Both the position numbers and the translations under genes were made by a program. This document shows positions 25,496 through 33,697 of a DNA stretch of 34,529 nucleotides, in pieces. The stretch is taken from the NCBI RefSeq assembly GCF_001641695.1, contig NZ_LSEF01000089.1, positions 1-34,529 on the forward strand, written 5' to 3'. Every line of letters starts with the position of its first letter. Within the stretch, counting starts at the first letter, position 1. This DNA comes from Bradyrhizobium neotropicale (GTDB lineage Bacteria; Pseudomonadota; Alphaproteobacteria; Rhizobiales; Xanthobacteraceae). The notes under the pieces are model-generated. The model did no database searches, had not been told where the DNA came from, and saw only the letters and a list, made by a program, of their open reading frames with translations.

Positions 25496-26173
25496 CTAAT
25501 CGTCATCATCAGCCCCAAACAGCCTGATCTGCGGGAAGCCGCTGCGCGGACGCGCGGCGAGGTCGCGGGCGTCGGAATCCTCGCGGATGCTGCGCGCGAC
25601 GTCATCCCAGTCGGTGCGGTCGCGCATGCCGCGTGAATCGCGTGATTCGTTGCGCCGCCGCTCGGCCCAACGCTCGTGCCGTTCCGCGCGGCGCCGTTCG
25701 GAGGCGGTGCGCTTCACGTCGGAATCCTTGGCCTTGGCATTGGCGTTTTCGGGCGAGGATGCCGGCTCGGTCAATGCCTGCTTCTCGGCGGGCTTGGCGG
25801 CCTGCGCAGGTGACGCCGGCGCCCCCTTCGGCTCTTCGGCTGCAACGTGCTTCGGCGGTACTGGCGGCGCTGCTGGTTCTGCATTGGCCTGAGAGGTCTT
25901 CGCTTCAGGTCTTGCTTCGGACTTGGCCCGGTCCTGCGCGGGCGCGGCGATCATGGTGCCGAACGCCTGCGAGCCGCTGAGATACTGGACGCGTTCAGAC
26001 GGCGCACTCGTCGCCGCCACGGAGTCGGCGCGCCGCTCCTTGATGGCGTCCGGGCCCCGCTTGGGCGTGACCGGATTCATCATGTTGCCGGCGACGATGC
26101 CGCCGCCGAGCCCAATGGCGATGGCCGCAATGATGGTTCCGGCACCGACAAAATAGGCTGTCGAGGCGCGCAT
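25496..26173 (-). CDS. Membrane-anchored Ala/Pro/Arg-rich hypothetical protein
   Basis: A 225-residue protein with one N-terminal membrane helix (AYFVGAGTIIAAIAIGLGGG, then IVAGNM), a low-complexity Ala/Pro/Glu/Lys region and a very basic, charged C-terminal part (RTASERRRAERHERWAERRR) ending in an acidic tail (GADDDD). No enzyme motif is visible. The conserved-looking ends around a low-complexity middle suggest a linker-type protein in the envelope. The function is unknown. Confidence 0.65.
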   Translation of the reverse strand: MRASTAYFVGAGTIIAAIAIGLGGGIVAGNMMNPVTPKRGPDAIKERRADSVAATSAPSERVQYLSGSQAFGTMIAAPAQDRAKSEARPEAKTSQANAEPAAPPVPPKHVAAEEPKGAPASPAQAAKPAEKQALTEPASSPENANAKAKDSDVKRTASERRRAERHERWAERRRNESRDSRGMRDRTDWDDVARSIREDSDARDLAARPRSGFPQIRLFGADDDD

Positions 26174-26265
26174 AGATCCACTCCCTCTTTTGGAGCGGGC
26201 AACGCCGAGGGATTACCGGATGTTCCTGATCGGGAGACGCGCGATCCCCGCAGGGAACTTGGGCG

Positions 26266-27000
26266 TCAGATCTGCTGCGCGACCTTTTCCAGCCCGATGA
26301 TGCGGGCGAGCTTGCGCACTTCCTCTTTCTGGTCGTCGCGCAACTGGAACAACAGCGGCATCGCGGCCGACTTCAACTGCTGGACCTCATCGCAATTCGG
26401 ATCGATCTGCACGCCAGGCGGTGTGTTCGGATTCGATAGCTTGTTCGCCTGGATCCTGCGGGCGACGTTGCGCAGCGCGGTCTCGACCGACGGCCAGTAA
26501 TATTCCTGCGAGGACGACAGCTTCAGACGGTCCTTGATGCCGGCGATCTGCACGTCGGACAGCAGCGAATAGGTTTTTTGCGGCTGCGGTTTTGGCGCTT
26601 TCGGCTTGGCCGGAGCCTCGGCAGCATGCGCCGGCGCGTTTGCAGCGGGGGCTTCAACAGCCGGCGCCTCGGACACACTGGCCTTGGGCACCGGGAAGTC
26701 GGACGGCGTCGCAGCGGCAAAAGCCTGGCGGAGCGGCTCGGTCAGCACAGGCATTTGAGTTTGAGTCTGCACCGGCTCGATCGCGGCCGAGGCGAGTGCC
26801 AGCGTCGGGACCAGGCGGTCGGCCTTGGCGGCGCGGTTGGCAGCGAGCGGCTTCGGCGGACCCTGCGTGATCATCTCGGCGCTGACACTGGGCACGCTAT
26901 CGCGGCCGAGAATGGCGGTGGTGGCGGCGCCGAGGACGAGGAGGCAGGTCAACGCGACGATGGTGATGGCTTTGGACAAACGTCTCTCCACGTCCGGCAT
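26266..27000 (-). CDS. Membrane-anchored hypothetical protein with conserved C-terminal helical domain
   Basis: A 244-residue protein. One N-terminal membrane helix (AITIVALTCLLVLGAATTAI) is followed by an Ala/Pro-rich linker (~40-145) and a C-terminal helical domain (~148-244: YSLLSDVQIAGIKDRLKLSS, then YYWPSVETALRNVARR). The latter weakly resembles LTXXQ/Spy-type helical domains, but I do not claim membership. It is tandem with the 25496 gene, which has the same architecture; the gap is about 90 bp. Confidence 0.68.
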   Translation of the reverse strand: MPDVERRLSKAITIVALTCLLVLGAATTAILGRDSVPSVSAEMITQGPPKPLAANRAAKADRLVPTLALASAAIEPVQTQTQMPVLTEPLRQAFAAATPSDFPVPKASVSEAPAVEAPAANAPAHAAEAPAKPKAPKPQPQKTYSLLSDVQIAGIKDRLKLSSSQEYYWPSVETALRNVARRIQANKLSNPNTPPGVQIDPNCDEVQQLKSAAMPLLFQLRDDQKEEVRKLARIIGLEKVAQQI

Positions 27001-27113
27001 TTCAAGTCCAATTGATCACTGCTGGGAAACTGGGCGGTAATTAAGGCCTAACCGTGCTCCCGCCGCGGAATTCGCTGGGACTGCGGCGACACAGGCCGAA
27101 AAACTCAATGAAA

Positions 27114-27362
27114 TCAGGCGGCTGCCGCAAGATCATAGGCATCCTGGATGTCGGCGACGATCTCGGACGCCTCCCAGACGGCGCGCGGTTCGACCGATTG
27201 CAGCGTCACCGTCCAATTGCCGCCGCGGCGGGTGCGGGGGACGCTGACGATGTCGAAGCGCACGTTGCGGCACAGCGGATGACGAGCCAGCGCATGGGCC
27301 ACACGGACGCGGATTTCATCCAGCGAAGCCGCCGTCTTGGTGCTGAGAAAATCGAAGTCCAT
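27114..27362 (-). CDS. Small hypothetical protein
   Basis: An 82-residue soluble protein (DFDFLSTKTAASLDEIRVRV, then RNVRFDIVSVPRTRRGGNWT and AVWEASEIVADIQDAYDLAA). The alternating helix/strand pattern suggests a small alpha/beta fold. ATG 27362 follows a GAGGGACAGG ribosome site, which defines the start; the open frame continuing to 27611 runs through a repeat region. No family is recognised. Confidence 0.68.
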   Translation of the reverse strand: MDFDFLSTKTAASLDEIRVRVAHALARHPLCRNVRFDIVSVPRTRRGGNWTVTLQSVEPRAVWEASEIVADIQDAYDLAAAA

Positions 27363-27480
27363 CGCCTGTCCCTCTCGATCCTGGTTGGCGGCCTTGAGGG
27401 ATTCTTGGCGGGCGATGGTTAATCTGCCGTTAAGTGCGCCGGACCGCGGGAGTGCGCGGTTAACTGTGCTGCGTCTTCTC

Positions 27481-27623
27481 CCTCTCCCCGCTCTTTGCGG
27501 GGAGAGGATCGGGGTCAGGGGCTGCCGCCGCGCGCACGGTGAGAGTTGGCCTCGCGGAGGCTCCCCCTCACCCGTATCGCATCTTCGATGCGATACGGCC
27601 TCTCCCCGCAAGCGGGGAGAGGC
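27481..27623. repeat. Cluster of three perfect hairpins (CTCTCCCCGC repeat family)
   Basis: Stem 1 at 27481-27507 (CCTCTCCCCGC/GCGGGGAGAGG, 11 bp), stem 2 at 27572-27598 (CCGTATCGCATC/GATGCGATACGG, 12 bp) and stem 3 at 27598-27623 (GCCTCTCCCCGC/GCGGGGAGAGGC, 12 bp). Stems 1 and 3 share the same arm, so the cluster looks like a paired interspersed repeat. Confidence 0.8.
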
Positions 27624-27635
27624 GAAGGAGAGCGA

Positions 27636-28208
27636 CTACCACCCGCCCCTCCCCCCCGCGATATTCGGCGAGCGTCCGTGCGACGAGATCTCGACCCCCA
27701 GCACATCGCTCACGCCCGACGTCGAGTGCCCGCCGCTCCAGATGTCGCGCCAGCGCTTCGGCCGGTTCTCGCGCGCGGTGACGTCGATGTCCTTGCCGAT
27801 GTCGATGGCGCCGCGCGCGGGCAGGTCGTCCGGATCGAGACCGGCGGCAACGATCGACGGCTTCAGCATGCTGGTCTGAAGTCCGGTGAACGCAGTGGTG
27901 AGCAGAATGTCGTCGGCGCTGCTGTTGACGAGCATCTGCTTGTGGCTGTCATCCGCCATGCTCTCGCGCGTGGCGATGAACTTCGTGCCCATATAGGCGA
28001 GATCGCAGCCGAGCACTTCGGCGGCCTGCAGCGCGTGGCCGTCGCTGATGCCGCCGGCGAGCACGATGATGCCGTCGTAGAACGCGCGCACCGCGCGGAC
28101 GAAGGCGAACGGGTTGAGCCAACCGGTCTAGCCGCCGGCGCCTGGCGCCGCCGCGATCAGCGGCAGGCTGAGACGGTCGCGAAAGCGTTGCAGTCGGTCG
28201 GACGTCAC
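27636..28208 (-). pseudogene. Nitronate monooxygenase pseudogene (internal deletion, nonsense codon, frameshifted end)
   Basis: Read from GTG 28208 (with AGGAGG upstream), the frame gives a normal start VTSDRLQRFRDRLSLPLIAA, then jumps to APGAGG. A TAG (28128-28130) follows, then TGWLNPFAFVRAVRAFYDGI and the C-terminal half of the family (IIVLAGGISDGHALQAAEVL). In the intact homologue at 29763-30731 about 180 residues lie between PLI and the AGAGG motif, so an in-frame internal deletion occurred. TAG could be a former CAG. Near the end the family-like tail DLVARTLAEYR appears in another frame, implying a one-base loss. The gene is therefore nonfunctional. Confidence 0.88.
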
Positions 28209-28294
28209 GCAGCCTCCTCAAAGCGGGCTTTGCCATTCCGTCCCGCATGCGCCGACGTTGCGGCAACATTGGCACGTCAGAAGCCGATGACAAA

Positions 28295-28405
28295 GCGAAG
28301 CGGATCCGGTTCGTCAGGCAGCTGCCGATGACCGGCGCCGGCAAAGTCGACAAGAAGACGTTGCACGCGAGCTTCTGGAGCCGGCGAGATCGAGTGGCGA
28401 GATAA
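28295..28405 (+). pseudogene. C-terminal remnant of an AMP-dependent acyl-CoA synthetase
   Basis: The frame encodes KRIRFVRQLPMTGAGKVDKK, then TLHASFWSRRDRVAR and a stop. LP-TG-GK-DKK-L is the hallmark C-terminus of acyl-CoA synthetases (ANL family), with the catalytic lysine in GKVDKK. Nothing upstream in any frame continues the family, so only about the last 36 codons survive. It points away from the nitronate monooxygenase pseudogene beside it; both indicate a rearranged, decaying patch. Confidence 0.72.
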
Positions 28406-28611
28406 TCGTCCTGATTGTGATCCCGGGTTCGGAGTGCACGCGCCGCGCGAAACGCCGCTGCATGGCAGCATTTTCCTCCGGAGTATTACGGTGTTGTTGT
28501 GGCCGGCGAACAACAATCCGCCACGGAGTGTGAGGGCACGATGCGCGCGCAATTGCGGGCGAATCAACGAATCAACTAGACCGCAAATGGGGCTGGGAAG
28601 CGGAGTATCAG

Positions 28612-28710
28612 ATGAGAGTCGCTTCCTTGGAAAGTGCGTTGGCTGCGGTCACGTTGATCACGGCTATCATTGTCCTGCTGTGGGAGATCAAGATCGTCTA
28701 CGGCAGTTGA
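28612..28710 (+). CDS. Candidate 32-residue single-helix membrane peptide
   Basis: ATG 28612 follows GGAAGCGGAG at suitable spacing, and the product is MRVASLESALAAVTLITAII, then VLLWEIKIVYGS. It has one central hydrophobic helix with a basic N-terminus and an ordered C-terminal tail, as in many bacterial small membrane proteins. The surrounding 28406-28611 and 28711-28843 show nothing else. It could also be chance, because the region contains gene remnants. Confidence 0.45.
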   Translation: MRVASLESALAAVTLITAIIVLLWEIKIVYGS

Positions 28711-28843
28711 ACTGGCAGGACGCTGGCGTCGAACAGAGACCTCCGGACAAGAAGAGGTTCGCGACCAGGGCATCCCTTCCGCGGCGGCGGAAGCTGCCAT
28801 TCAAATTGACACCAGGACTTGAGCGCGGCGAAAGCCGTGAAGC

Positions 28844-29617
28844 TCACCGCTTCTCGATCACGAGACTCTGCACAGCGCGACCGAAATAGCCTTGCCTGTC
28901 CGCGAGCCGCGACATCGCGAGCCCTGTGCCGTCGGCACCGATCCAGGATTCCCCGTCAAGCAAAATCCATTCGCCGACCGGCTGGCGCGCAAAGCTCACC
29001 GTGAGGTCGGCGTTGATGTAGGTCCAGGCGCGGAAATCCAGCGTCGAGGCGGTGCCGTTGGAGAAATCGGCAGCGACCACAGCGCGCATCGCCTGCGAGA
29101 TCACTTCACCTTCGATCAGCGGATGGTCGACGCGAAACCAGATCGCGCCAGCGCCGGCCTGACCGAAGCGGCCGCGCGCGGCGCGCATCGAGACCGATCG
29201 CACGAACGGACTGGTCGCGGCGTGGCCGTCCTCGACGAGAGAGTCCTCCGGAGACGACAGCTCGACCGGCAACTCCTTGACGTCGTCCGGCAACGTCAGC
29301 ACCTGCCGCTTGATCTTGAGCACGGTCGCGCCGACGACTTGCACGCCGTCGGCCAGCAACTTGACTGCGCAGAGCTGAATCTTGCGGCCCTCGCGCAAGA
29401 CTTCGGTCGCGATCGTGAGCGGCGCCACCGGCACCGGCCGCATCAGGTCGATGGTGACGCGCGCGATGTCCATCGGCACTTGCGTCGGGATGCGTTCGGC
29501 CGCCCAGGTCACCAGCGAGGCCGGCGCCGAGCCATGCTGCATGCGCCGGTCCCAGGGACCCGCGGCATTCGGGCTGGTGACGACGCTGTTGCCGTCGACG
29601 CGGTAGATGGCGGTCAT
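28844..29617 (-). CDS. Thioesterase family protein (TesB-like double hotdog)
   Basis: A 257-residue protein with two hotdog halves (about 1-110 and 135-257), resembling the 4HBT_3/TesB-like acyl-CoA thioesterase family. Visible segments are GPWDRRMQHGSAPASLVTWA and RVTIDLMRPVPVAPLTIATE in the N-half, and LDFRAWTYINADLTVSFARQ and WILLDGESWIGADGTGLAMS in the C-half, the latter typical for this family. It probably hydrolyses acyl-CoA thioesters in the cytoplasm. It is codirectional with nitronate monooxygenase upstream; 145 bp with a palindromic repeat separate them. Confidence 0.85.
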   Translation of the reverse strand: MTAIYRVDGNSVVTSPNAAGPWDRRMQHGSAPASLVTWAAERIPTQVPMDIARVTIDLMRPVPVAPLTIATEVLREGRKIQLCAVKLLADGVQVVGATVLKIKRQVLTLPDDVKELPVELSSPEDSLVEDGHAATSPFVRSVSMRAARGRFGQAGAGAIWFRVDHPLIEGEVISQAMRAVVAADFSNGTASTLDFRAWTYINADLTVSFARQPVGEWILLDGESWIGADGTGLAMSRLADRQGYFGRAVQSLVIEKR

Positions 29618-29642
29618 GTCTTGCTCGGGCTCGGCTGGCGTT

Positions 29643-29751
29643 CCCCGGACTCAGCGCAGCGCGTAGCGGTGCGCTGCTGATCCGGGTCCATATGTTGCGG
29701 CGATGGGTCCGGCTCTGCGGCGCCGAACTTCATGCCGCACCGCGTCCGGGA
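29643..29751. repeat. Palindromic interspersed repeat, CCCCGGAC family
   Basis: CCCGGACTCAGCGCAGCGC pairs imperfectly with GCGCTGCTGATCCGGG (29643-29688). A related second half with GGGTCCGG and CGCGTCCGGGAC follows to 29751. It fills the gap between the thioesterase and nitronate monooxygenase genes. Only one copy is seen in the window. Confidence 0.6.
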
Positions 29752-29762
29752 CACGAGAGCGA

Positions 29763-30731
29763 TCACAACGGCGGATCGATCGCCTCGTCATATTCTTTCT
29801 TGAAGCGCGCGATCAGCTCGGCGGCGGGCACGACCTTGTCGACGCTGCCGATGCCCTGGCCCGAGCCCCAGATCTCCTTCCAGGCCTTCGGCTTGGCGCG
29901 CTCGCCGGAGGCGTCGGTGCCGAAGTTCATCTTGGAGGGATCGGAGGACGGCAGGTTTTCCGGGTCCATGCCGGCCGCGAGGATCGAGGGCTTCAGGTAG
30001 TTGCCGTGCACGCCGGTGAAGAGGTTGGAATAGACGATGTCGTCGGCGGTCGAGCCCGCGATCATCTCCTTGTAGCGCTCGACCGCATTGGCCTCCTGCG
30101 TGGCGATGAAGGCCGAGCCGATGTAGGCGAAGTCGGCGCCGAGAATGCGCGCGGCGCGGATCGCCTTGCCGTTGCCGATCGCGCCCGACAGCGCGATCGG
30201 GCCGTCGAACCATCTGCGCGTCTCCGCGACGAAGGCGAGTGGCGAGATCGTGCCGGCATGGCCGCCGGCGCCGGCCGCGACCAGGATCAGGCCGTCGGCG
30301 CCCTTCTCGATCGCCTTGTTCGCGAATTTCTGGTTGATCACGTCGTGGAAGACGATGCCGCCCCAGCCGTGAACGGCCTGGTTGAGCTCCTCGCGCGCGC
30401 CGAGCGAGGAGATGATCATCGGCACCTTGTACTTGGCGCAGAGCTGCATGTCGTGATCGAGCCGGTTGTTCGATTTGTGCACGATCTGGTTCACCGCGAA
30501 CGGTGCGGAAGGCCGCTCGGGATGGGCGCGGTCATAGGCCGCGAGCTCTTCGGTGATCCGCGCCAGCCACTCGTCGAGCAGCTCCGGCGGACGTGCGTTC
30601 AAAGCGGGAAACGAGCCGACCACGCCCGCCTTGCACTGCGCGATCACGAGATCGGGCACCGAGATGATGAAGAGCGGCGAACCGATCACGGGGATCGACA
30701 GGCGCCCTTTGAACAGCGCAGGCATGGTCAT
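29763..30731 (-). CDS. Nitronate monooxygenase (2-nitropropane dioxygenase family)
   Basis: A 322-residue FMN-dependent TIM-barrel enzyme that oxidises alkyl nitronates to carbonyl compounds and nitrite. Family segments: LSIPVIGSPLFIISVPDLVI at the N-terminus, AGVVGSFPALNAR, GGIVFHDVINQKFA, GADGLILVAAGAGGHAG and FDGPIALSGAIGNGKAIRAA (FMN phosphate region), then LGADFAYIGSAFIATQEA. ATG 30731 with GAGGAT upstream is chosen; the open frame extends to 30944 through unrelated DNA. The decayed paralogue at 27636-28208 belongs to the same family. Such enzymes are often found near acyl-CoA pathway genes, as here. Confidence 0.93.
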   Translation of the reverse strand: MTMPALFKGRLSIPVIGSPLFIISVPDLVIAQCKAGVVGSFPALNARPPELLDEWLARITEELAAYDRAHPERPSAPFAVNQIVHKSNNRLDHDMQLCAKYKVPMIISSLGAREELNQAVHGWGGIVFHDVINQKFANKAIEKGADGLILVAAGAGGHAGTISPLAFVAETRRWFDGPIALSGAIGNGKAIRAARILGADFAYIGSAFIATQEANAVERYKEMIAGSTADDIVYSNLFTGVHGNYLKPSILAAGMDPENLPSSDPSKMNFGTDASGERAKPKAWKEIWGSGQGIGSVDKVVPAAELIARFKKEYDEAIDPPL

Positions 30732-30897
30732 AGCGAAACGATCCTCTATTGGGCTGACATGTTGAAGGCTTGGCGGCCATACCAACAAGGCAATCTTTCC
30801 ACTGTCAAGTATTGCGTTTGCACGCCACCCGCGGACGTCGTTACCGCAATTCCAAGGCACGGAATTCGCTGCGCGAGTTCGCTTCAATTCCCGCTTC

Positions 30898-31001
30898 GTC
30901 ATTCCGGGGCGCGCGAAGCGCGAACCCGGAATCCATCGCACCATTCACGCTGAGGCCTGATGGATTCCGGGCCTGCACCTGTCGGCGCATCCCGGAATGA
31001 C
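30898..31001. repeat. Palindromic interspersed repeat, GTCATTCCGGG family, copy 2
   Basis: The ends GTCATTCCGGGGC and CCCGGAATGAC and the inner pair CCCGGAATCCAT/ATGGATTCCGGG match copy 1 at 25337-25443; the loops differ. It lies between nitronate monooxygenase and aspA. Confidence 0.9.
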
Positions 31002-31019
31002 GGGATGCGCGATCTACGT

Positions 31020-32420
31020 TCACGCAATCAGATCCGGATTGATCAGCCGATCGAACGAGAACATCTCGTCCCACTTGTCCTGCGTCAGCAGCTTGCGCTC
31101 GACCACCACGATCTGGTGCAGCGACTTGCCGCTCTTGTAGCCCTCGCGCGCGATCTCGGCGCATTGCTTGTAGCCGAGCAGCGGCTTCAGCACGGTGACG
31201 ATGCCGAGCGAGTTGAGCACCATGTTGCGGGTGTGCTCCTCGTTGGCGGTGATGCCGAGCACGCAGTTCTCGCGCAGGCTGTTGACCGCGCGCTCCATGG
31301 TGCGGATCGAGAAGAACAGCGCGAACGAGATCACCGGCTCCATCACGTTGAGCTGGAGCTGGCCGGCGGAGGCGGCAAGCGTCACCGTGGTGTCGAGGCC
31401 GATGACGAGGAAGCTGGTCTGGTTGACCACCTCGGGGATCACCGGATTGACCTTGCCGGGCATGATCGAGGAGCCCGGCTGGAGCTGCGGCAGGTTGATC
31501 TCGTTCAGGCCCGCACGCGGGCCTGAGGCGAGCAGGCGGATGTCGTTGCAGATTTTTGTCAGCTTGCTCGCGGTGCGCTTCAGGACGCCCGACAATTGCA
31601 CATAGGCGCCGGTGTCGGACGTTGCCTCGACGAGATCGCCGGCGAGCACGAAGTCGACGCCGGTCAGCGCGCTCAGGTGCCGGACGGCGAGTTTGGGATA
31701 ACCGGGCGCGGCCGTGACCGAGGTGCCGATCGCGGTGGCGCCGAGATTGATCTCACGCAGCAGCGCGCGGGCTTCCGAGATGCGGTCAACCTCCTCGCCG
31801 ATCGTGGTGCCCCAGCCGCGGAATTCGGCCCCTAGCGACATCGGCACGGCGTCCTGCAGATGCGTGCGGCCCATCTTCAGCACGCGGTCGAACTCGCGGC
31901 CCTTGGTGAAGAAGGCCTCCTGGAGCTGGCGCAACGCCGTCATGTAGCTTTCGAGCCGCAGGATCAGCGCAAGCCGAAAGGCGGTCGGATAGGTGTCGTT
32001 GGTGGACTGGCCGTAATTGACGTGATCGTTGGGGCTGACCTGCTGGTAGTCGCCTTTCGCAAAGCCGAGCGATTCCAGTGCGAGGTTGGCGATGACCTCG
32101 TTGGCGTTCATGTTCGTGGAGGTGCCGGCGCCGCCCTGGATGAAGTCGGTGACGAACTGATCCATCATGTCGCCGGCGATGACGCGGTCGCAGCCGACGA
32201 TGATCGCGTCCGCAACCTTGCCGTCAATCGCGCCGAGATCGCGGTTGGCCATGGCCGCGGCCTTCTTGACGTAGCCGAGCGCCTTCACGAAGTAGGGCTC
32301 CTGGCTCATCGGAATGCCGGTGATGTGGAAGTTCTCCTTCCCGCGGATGGTCTGGACGCCGTAGTAGATGTCGTCGGCGATCTCACGCTGTCCGAGGAAG
32401 TCCTGCTCCGTACGGCTCAT
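31020..32420 (-). CDS. aspA: Aspartate ammonia-lyase
   Basis: A 466-residue homotetrameric enzyme converting L-aspartate to fumarate and ammonia. Fumarase/aspartase superfamily motifs are complete: GGAGTSTNMNANEV (97-109), NYGQSTNDTYPT (135-146), GRTHLQDAVP (184-193) and the signature loop GSSIMPGKVN with the catalytic Ser318. THLQDA and the length favour aspartase over class II fumarase (which has THTQDA or similar). It lies downstream of (32458) and codirectional with a small periplasmic protein gene, with a 37-bp gap. It connects aspartate or peptide-derived nitrogen with the TCA cycle. Confidence 0.93.
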   Translation of the reverse strand: MSRTEQDFLGQREIADDIYYGVQTIRGKENFHITGIPMSQEPYFVKALGYVKKAAAMANRDLGAIDGKVADAIIVGCDRVIAGDMMDQFVTDFIQGGAGTSTNMNANEVIANLALESLGFAKGDYQQVSPNDHVNYGQSTNDTYPTAFRLALILRLESYMTALRQLQEAFFTKGREFDRVLKMGRTHLQDAVPMSLGAEFRGWGTTIGEEVDRISEARALLREINLGATAIGTSVTAAPGYPKLAVRHLSALTGVDFVLAGDLVEATSDTGAYVQLSGVLKRTASKLTKICNDIRLLASGPRAGLNEINLPQLQPGSSIMPGKVNPVIPEVVNQTSFLVIGLDTTVTLAASAGQLQLNVMEPVISFALFFSIRTMERAVNSLRENCVLGITANEEHTRNMVLNSLGIVTVLKPLLGYKQCAEIAREGYKSGKSLHQIVVVERKLLTQDKWDEMFSFDRLINPDLIA

Positions 32421-32457
32421 GGGCGCTCCTTGTTGTTCGCGCGCGGCGTCATCGCCT

Positions 32458-33006
32458 TCAGTTCTGGCACAGCGCGCTGGTCACGAAAGTATCGGTGCGG
32501 CAGTCATCCGGTTTGCGTTGCCTGCCCGGGATCAGGACCTTGGCCGAGCACTTCTCGGCGGAGTCGGCGTTCAGGCTCTTGCCTTCCCTGTAGCCCTTGC
32601 TCTGGCAGAGCTGGTCAGCGGCCTGCTTGCAGTCCGGCGCGCCGTTCGCCGAAGCCGGGCAGACAACGCGGCCCGACACCATGCTGGACGGCTTCGCCAA
32701 GCGCGACAGGCCGTCCATCGTCTCACCTGGGCTTTTCAACGGCGGAAGGATCGAGGGCAGCTTGTCGAACAGCTTGCCCATCTCATTGATCAGACCCGGA
32801 TTCTCCTCGCCCGCCGGCGGTCCCGACGGAGCGGGCGCCGATTGCGGCAGCGCCTGGGGTCCAGCCTCCCGAAGACCGAGCGACGGCGCGGACGCAGGCG
32901 CGGTGGACTGGGCCCATCCGAAGCCGGCGGTGCCAGGCACGACCAGCAGCACCGCGGTCACGAGTATCCGGAGTCGCGCGACCGTGTTGCCGGATCGAAC
33001 CATCAT
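32458..33006 (-). CDS. Periplasmic Cys-containing hypothetical protein
   Basis: A 182-residue protein with a signal peptide (LRILVTAVLLVVPGTAGFGW, then AQS), a Pro/Ala-rich region (~33-70) and a C-terminal domain with six cysteines (VVCPASANGAPDCKQAADQL then C, AEKCSAKVL, DDCRTDTFV, ALCQN) probably paired into disulfides. No known family is recognised. It is upstream of aspA on the same strand and could share its transcript. Confidence 0.75.
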   Translation of the reverse strand: MMVRSGNTVARLRILVTAVLLVVPGTAGFGWAQSTAPASAPSLGLREAGPQALPQSAPAPSGPPAGEENPGLINEMGKLFDKLPSILPPLKSPGETMDGLSRLAKPSSMVSGRVVCPASANGAPDCKQAADQLCQSKGYREGKSLNADSAEKCSAKVLIPGRQRKPDDCRTDTFVTSALCQN

Positions 33007-33049
33007 GGCGCAACCGTAGCCGAAGCCAGCGCGGCGGCAAAGCGCCTCG

Positions 33050-33631
33050 CTAGATCAGCTTGATCGCCACCACGAAGCCAAGCACGAGCACGGCGGCACC
33101 GAGCGCGACCCAGAGGCCGAGATGCCGTTCGATCCTGACGCGGATCCAGTCGCCATAGCGGTTGAGCAGCACGGCGGCGACGAAGAAGCGTCCGCCGCGC
33201 GCCACGATCGAGCACAGGATGAACAGCCCGATATTGTAGCCGGCAAAGCCCGAGGTGATGGTGACGAGCTTGTAGGGGATCGGGGTGAGCCCCTTGAGCA
33301 GGATGATCACGGCGCCCCATTCGGCATAGGAAGCACGAAAAGCATCGACCTTGTCGCCGAGGCCATAGACCTGGATCAGCCAGTGGCCAACCGAGTCATA
33401 GAGCAGCGCGCCAATGGCGTAGCCCAACATGCCCCCGAGCACCGAGGTGGCGGTGCAGACCGCCGCATAGACCCACGCGCGCTGCGGGCGCGCCAGCGAC
33501 ATCGGGATCAGCATCACATCCGGCGGCACCGGAAAGAACGAGCTCTCCGCGAAAGACACGGCGCCCATGATCCAGAGCGCGTAGGGCTTGTGGGCGGCGT
33601 CGATGCACCAATCGTAGATACGTTTCAGCAT
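33050..33631 (-). CDS. DedA/VTT family membrane protein (YqaA-like)
   Basis: A 193-residue inner-membrane protein of the DedA/VTT (SNARE-associated) family. Visible are AVSFAESSFFPVPPDVMLIP (the FAES...P..D segment of the family), TSVLGGMLGYAIGALLYDSV and LKGLTPIPYKLVTITSGFAG, with RGGRFF later. The last contains the conserved re-entrant P-x-K motif of this group. It may act in phospholipid or drug-proton handling in the membrane. ATG 33631 is preferred; ATG 33652 is also possible and neither has a strong ribosome site. Confidence 0.88.
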   Translation of the reverse strand: MLKRIYDWCIDAAHKPYALWIMGAVSFAESSFFPVPPDVMLIPMSLARPQRAWVYAAVCTATSVLGGMLGYAIGALLYDSVGHWLIQVYGLGDKVDAFRASYAEWGAVIILLKGLTPIPYKLVTITSGFAGYNIGLFILCSIVARGGRFFVAAVLLNRYGDWIRVRIERHLGLWVALGAAVLVLGFVVAIKLI

Positions 33632-33697
33632 GGCGCCGCGATCAAGCACCATGGGACGGATTTGTCCATGGCAAGATTGGGCCGATTTGTGTTGCTT

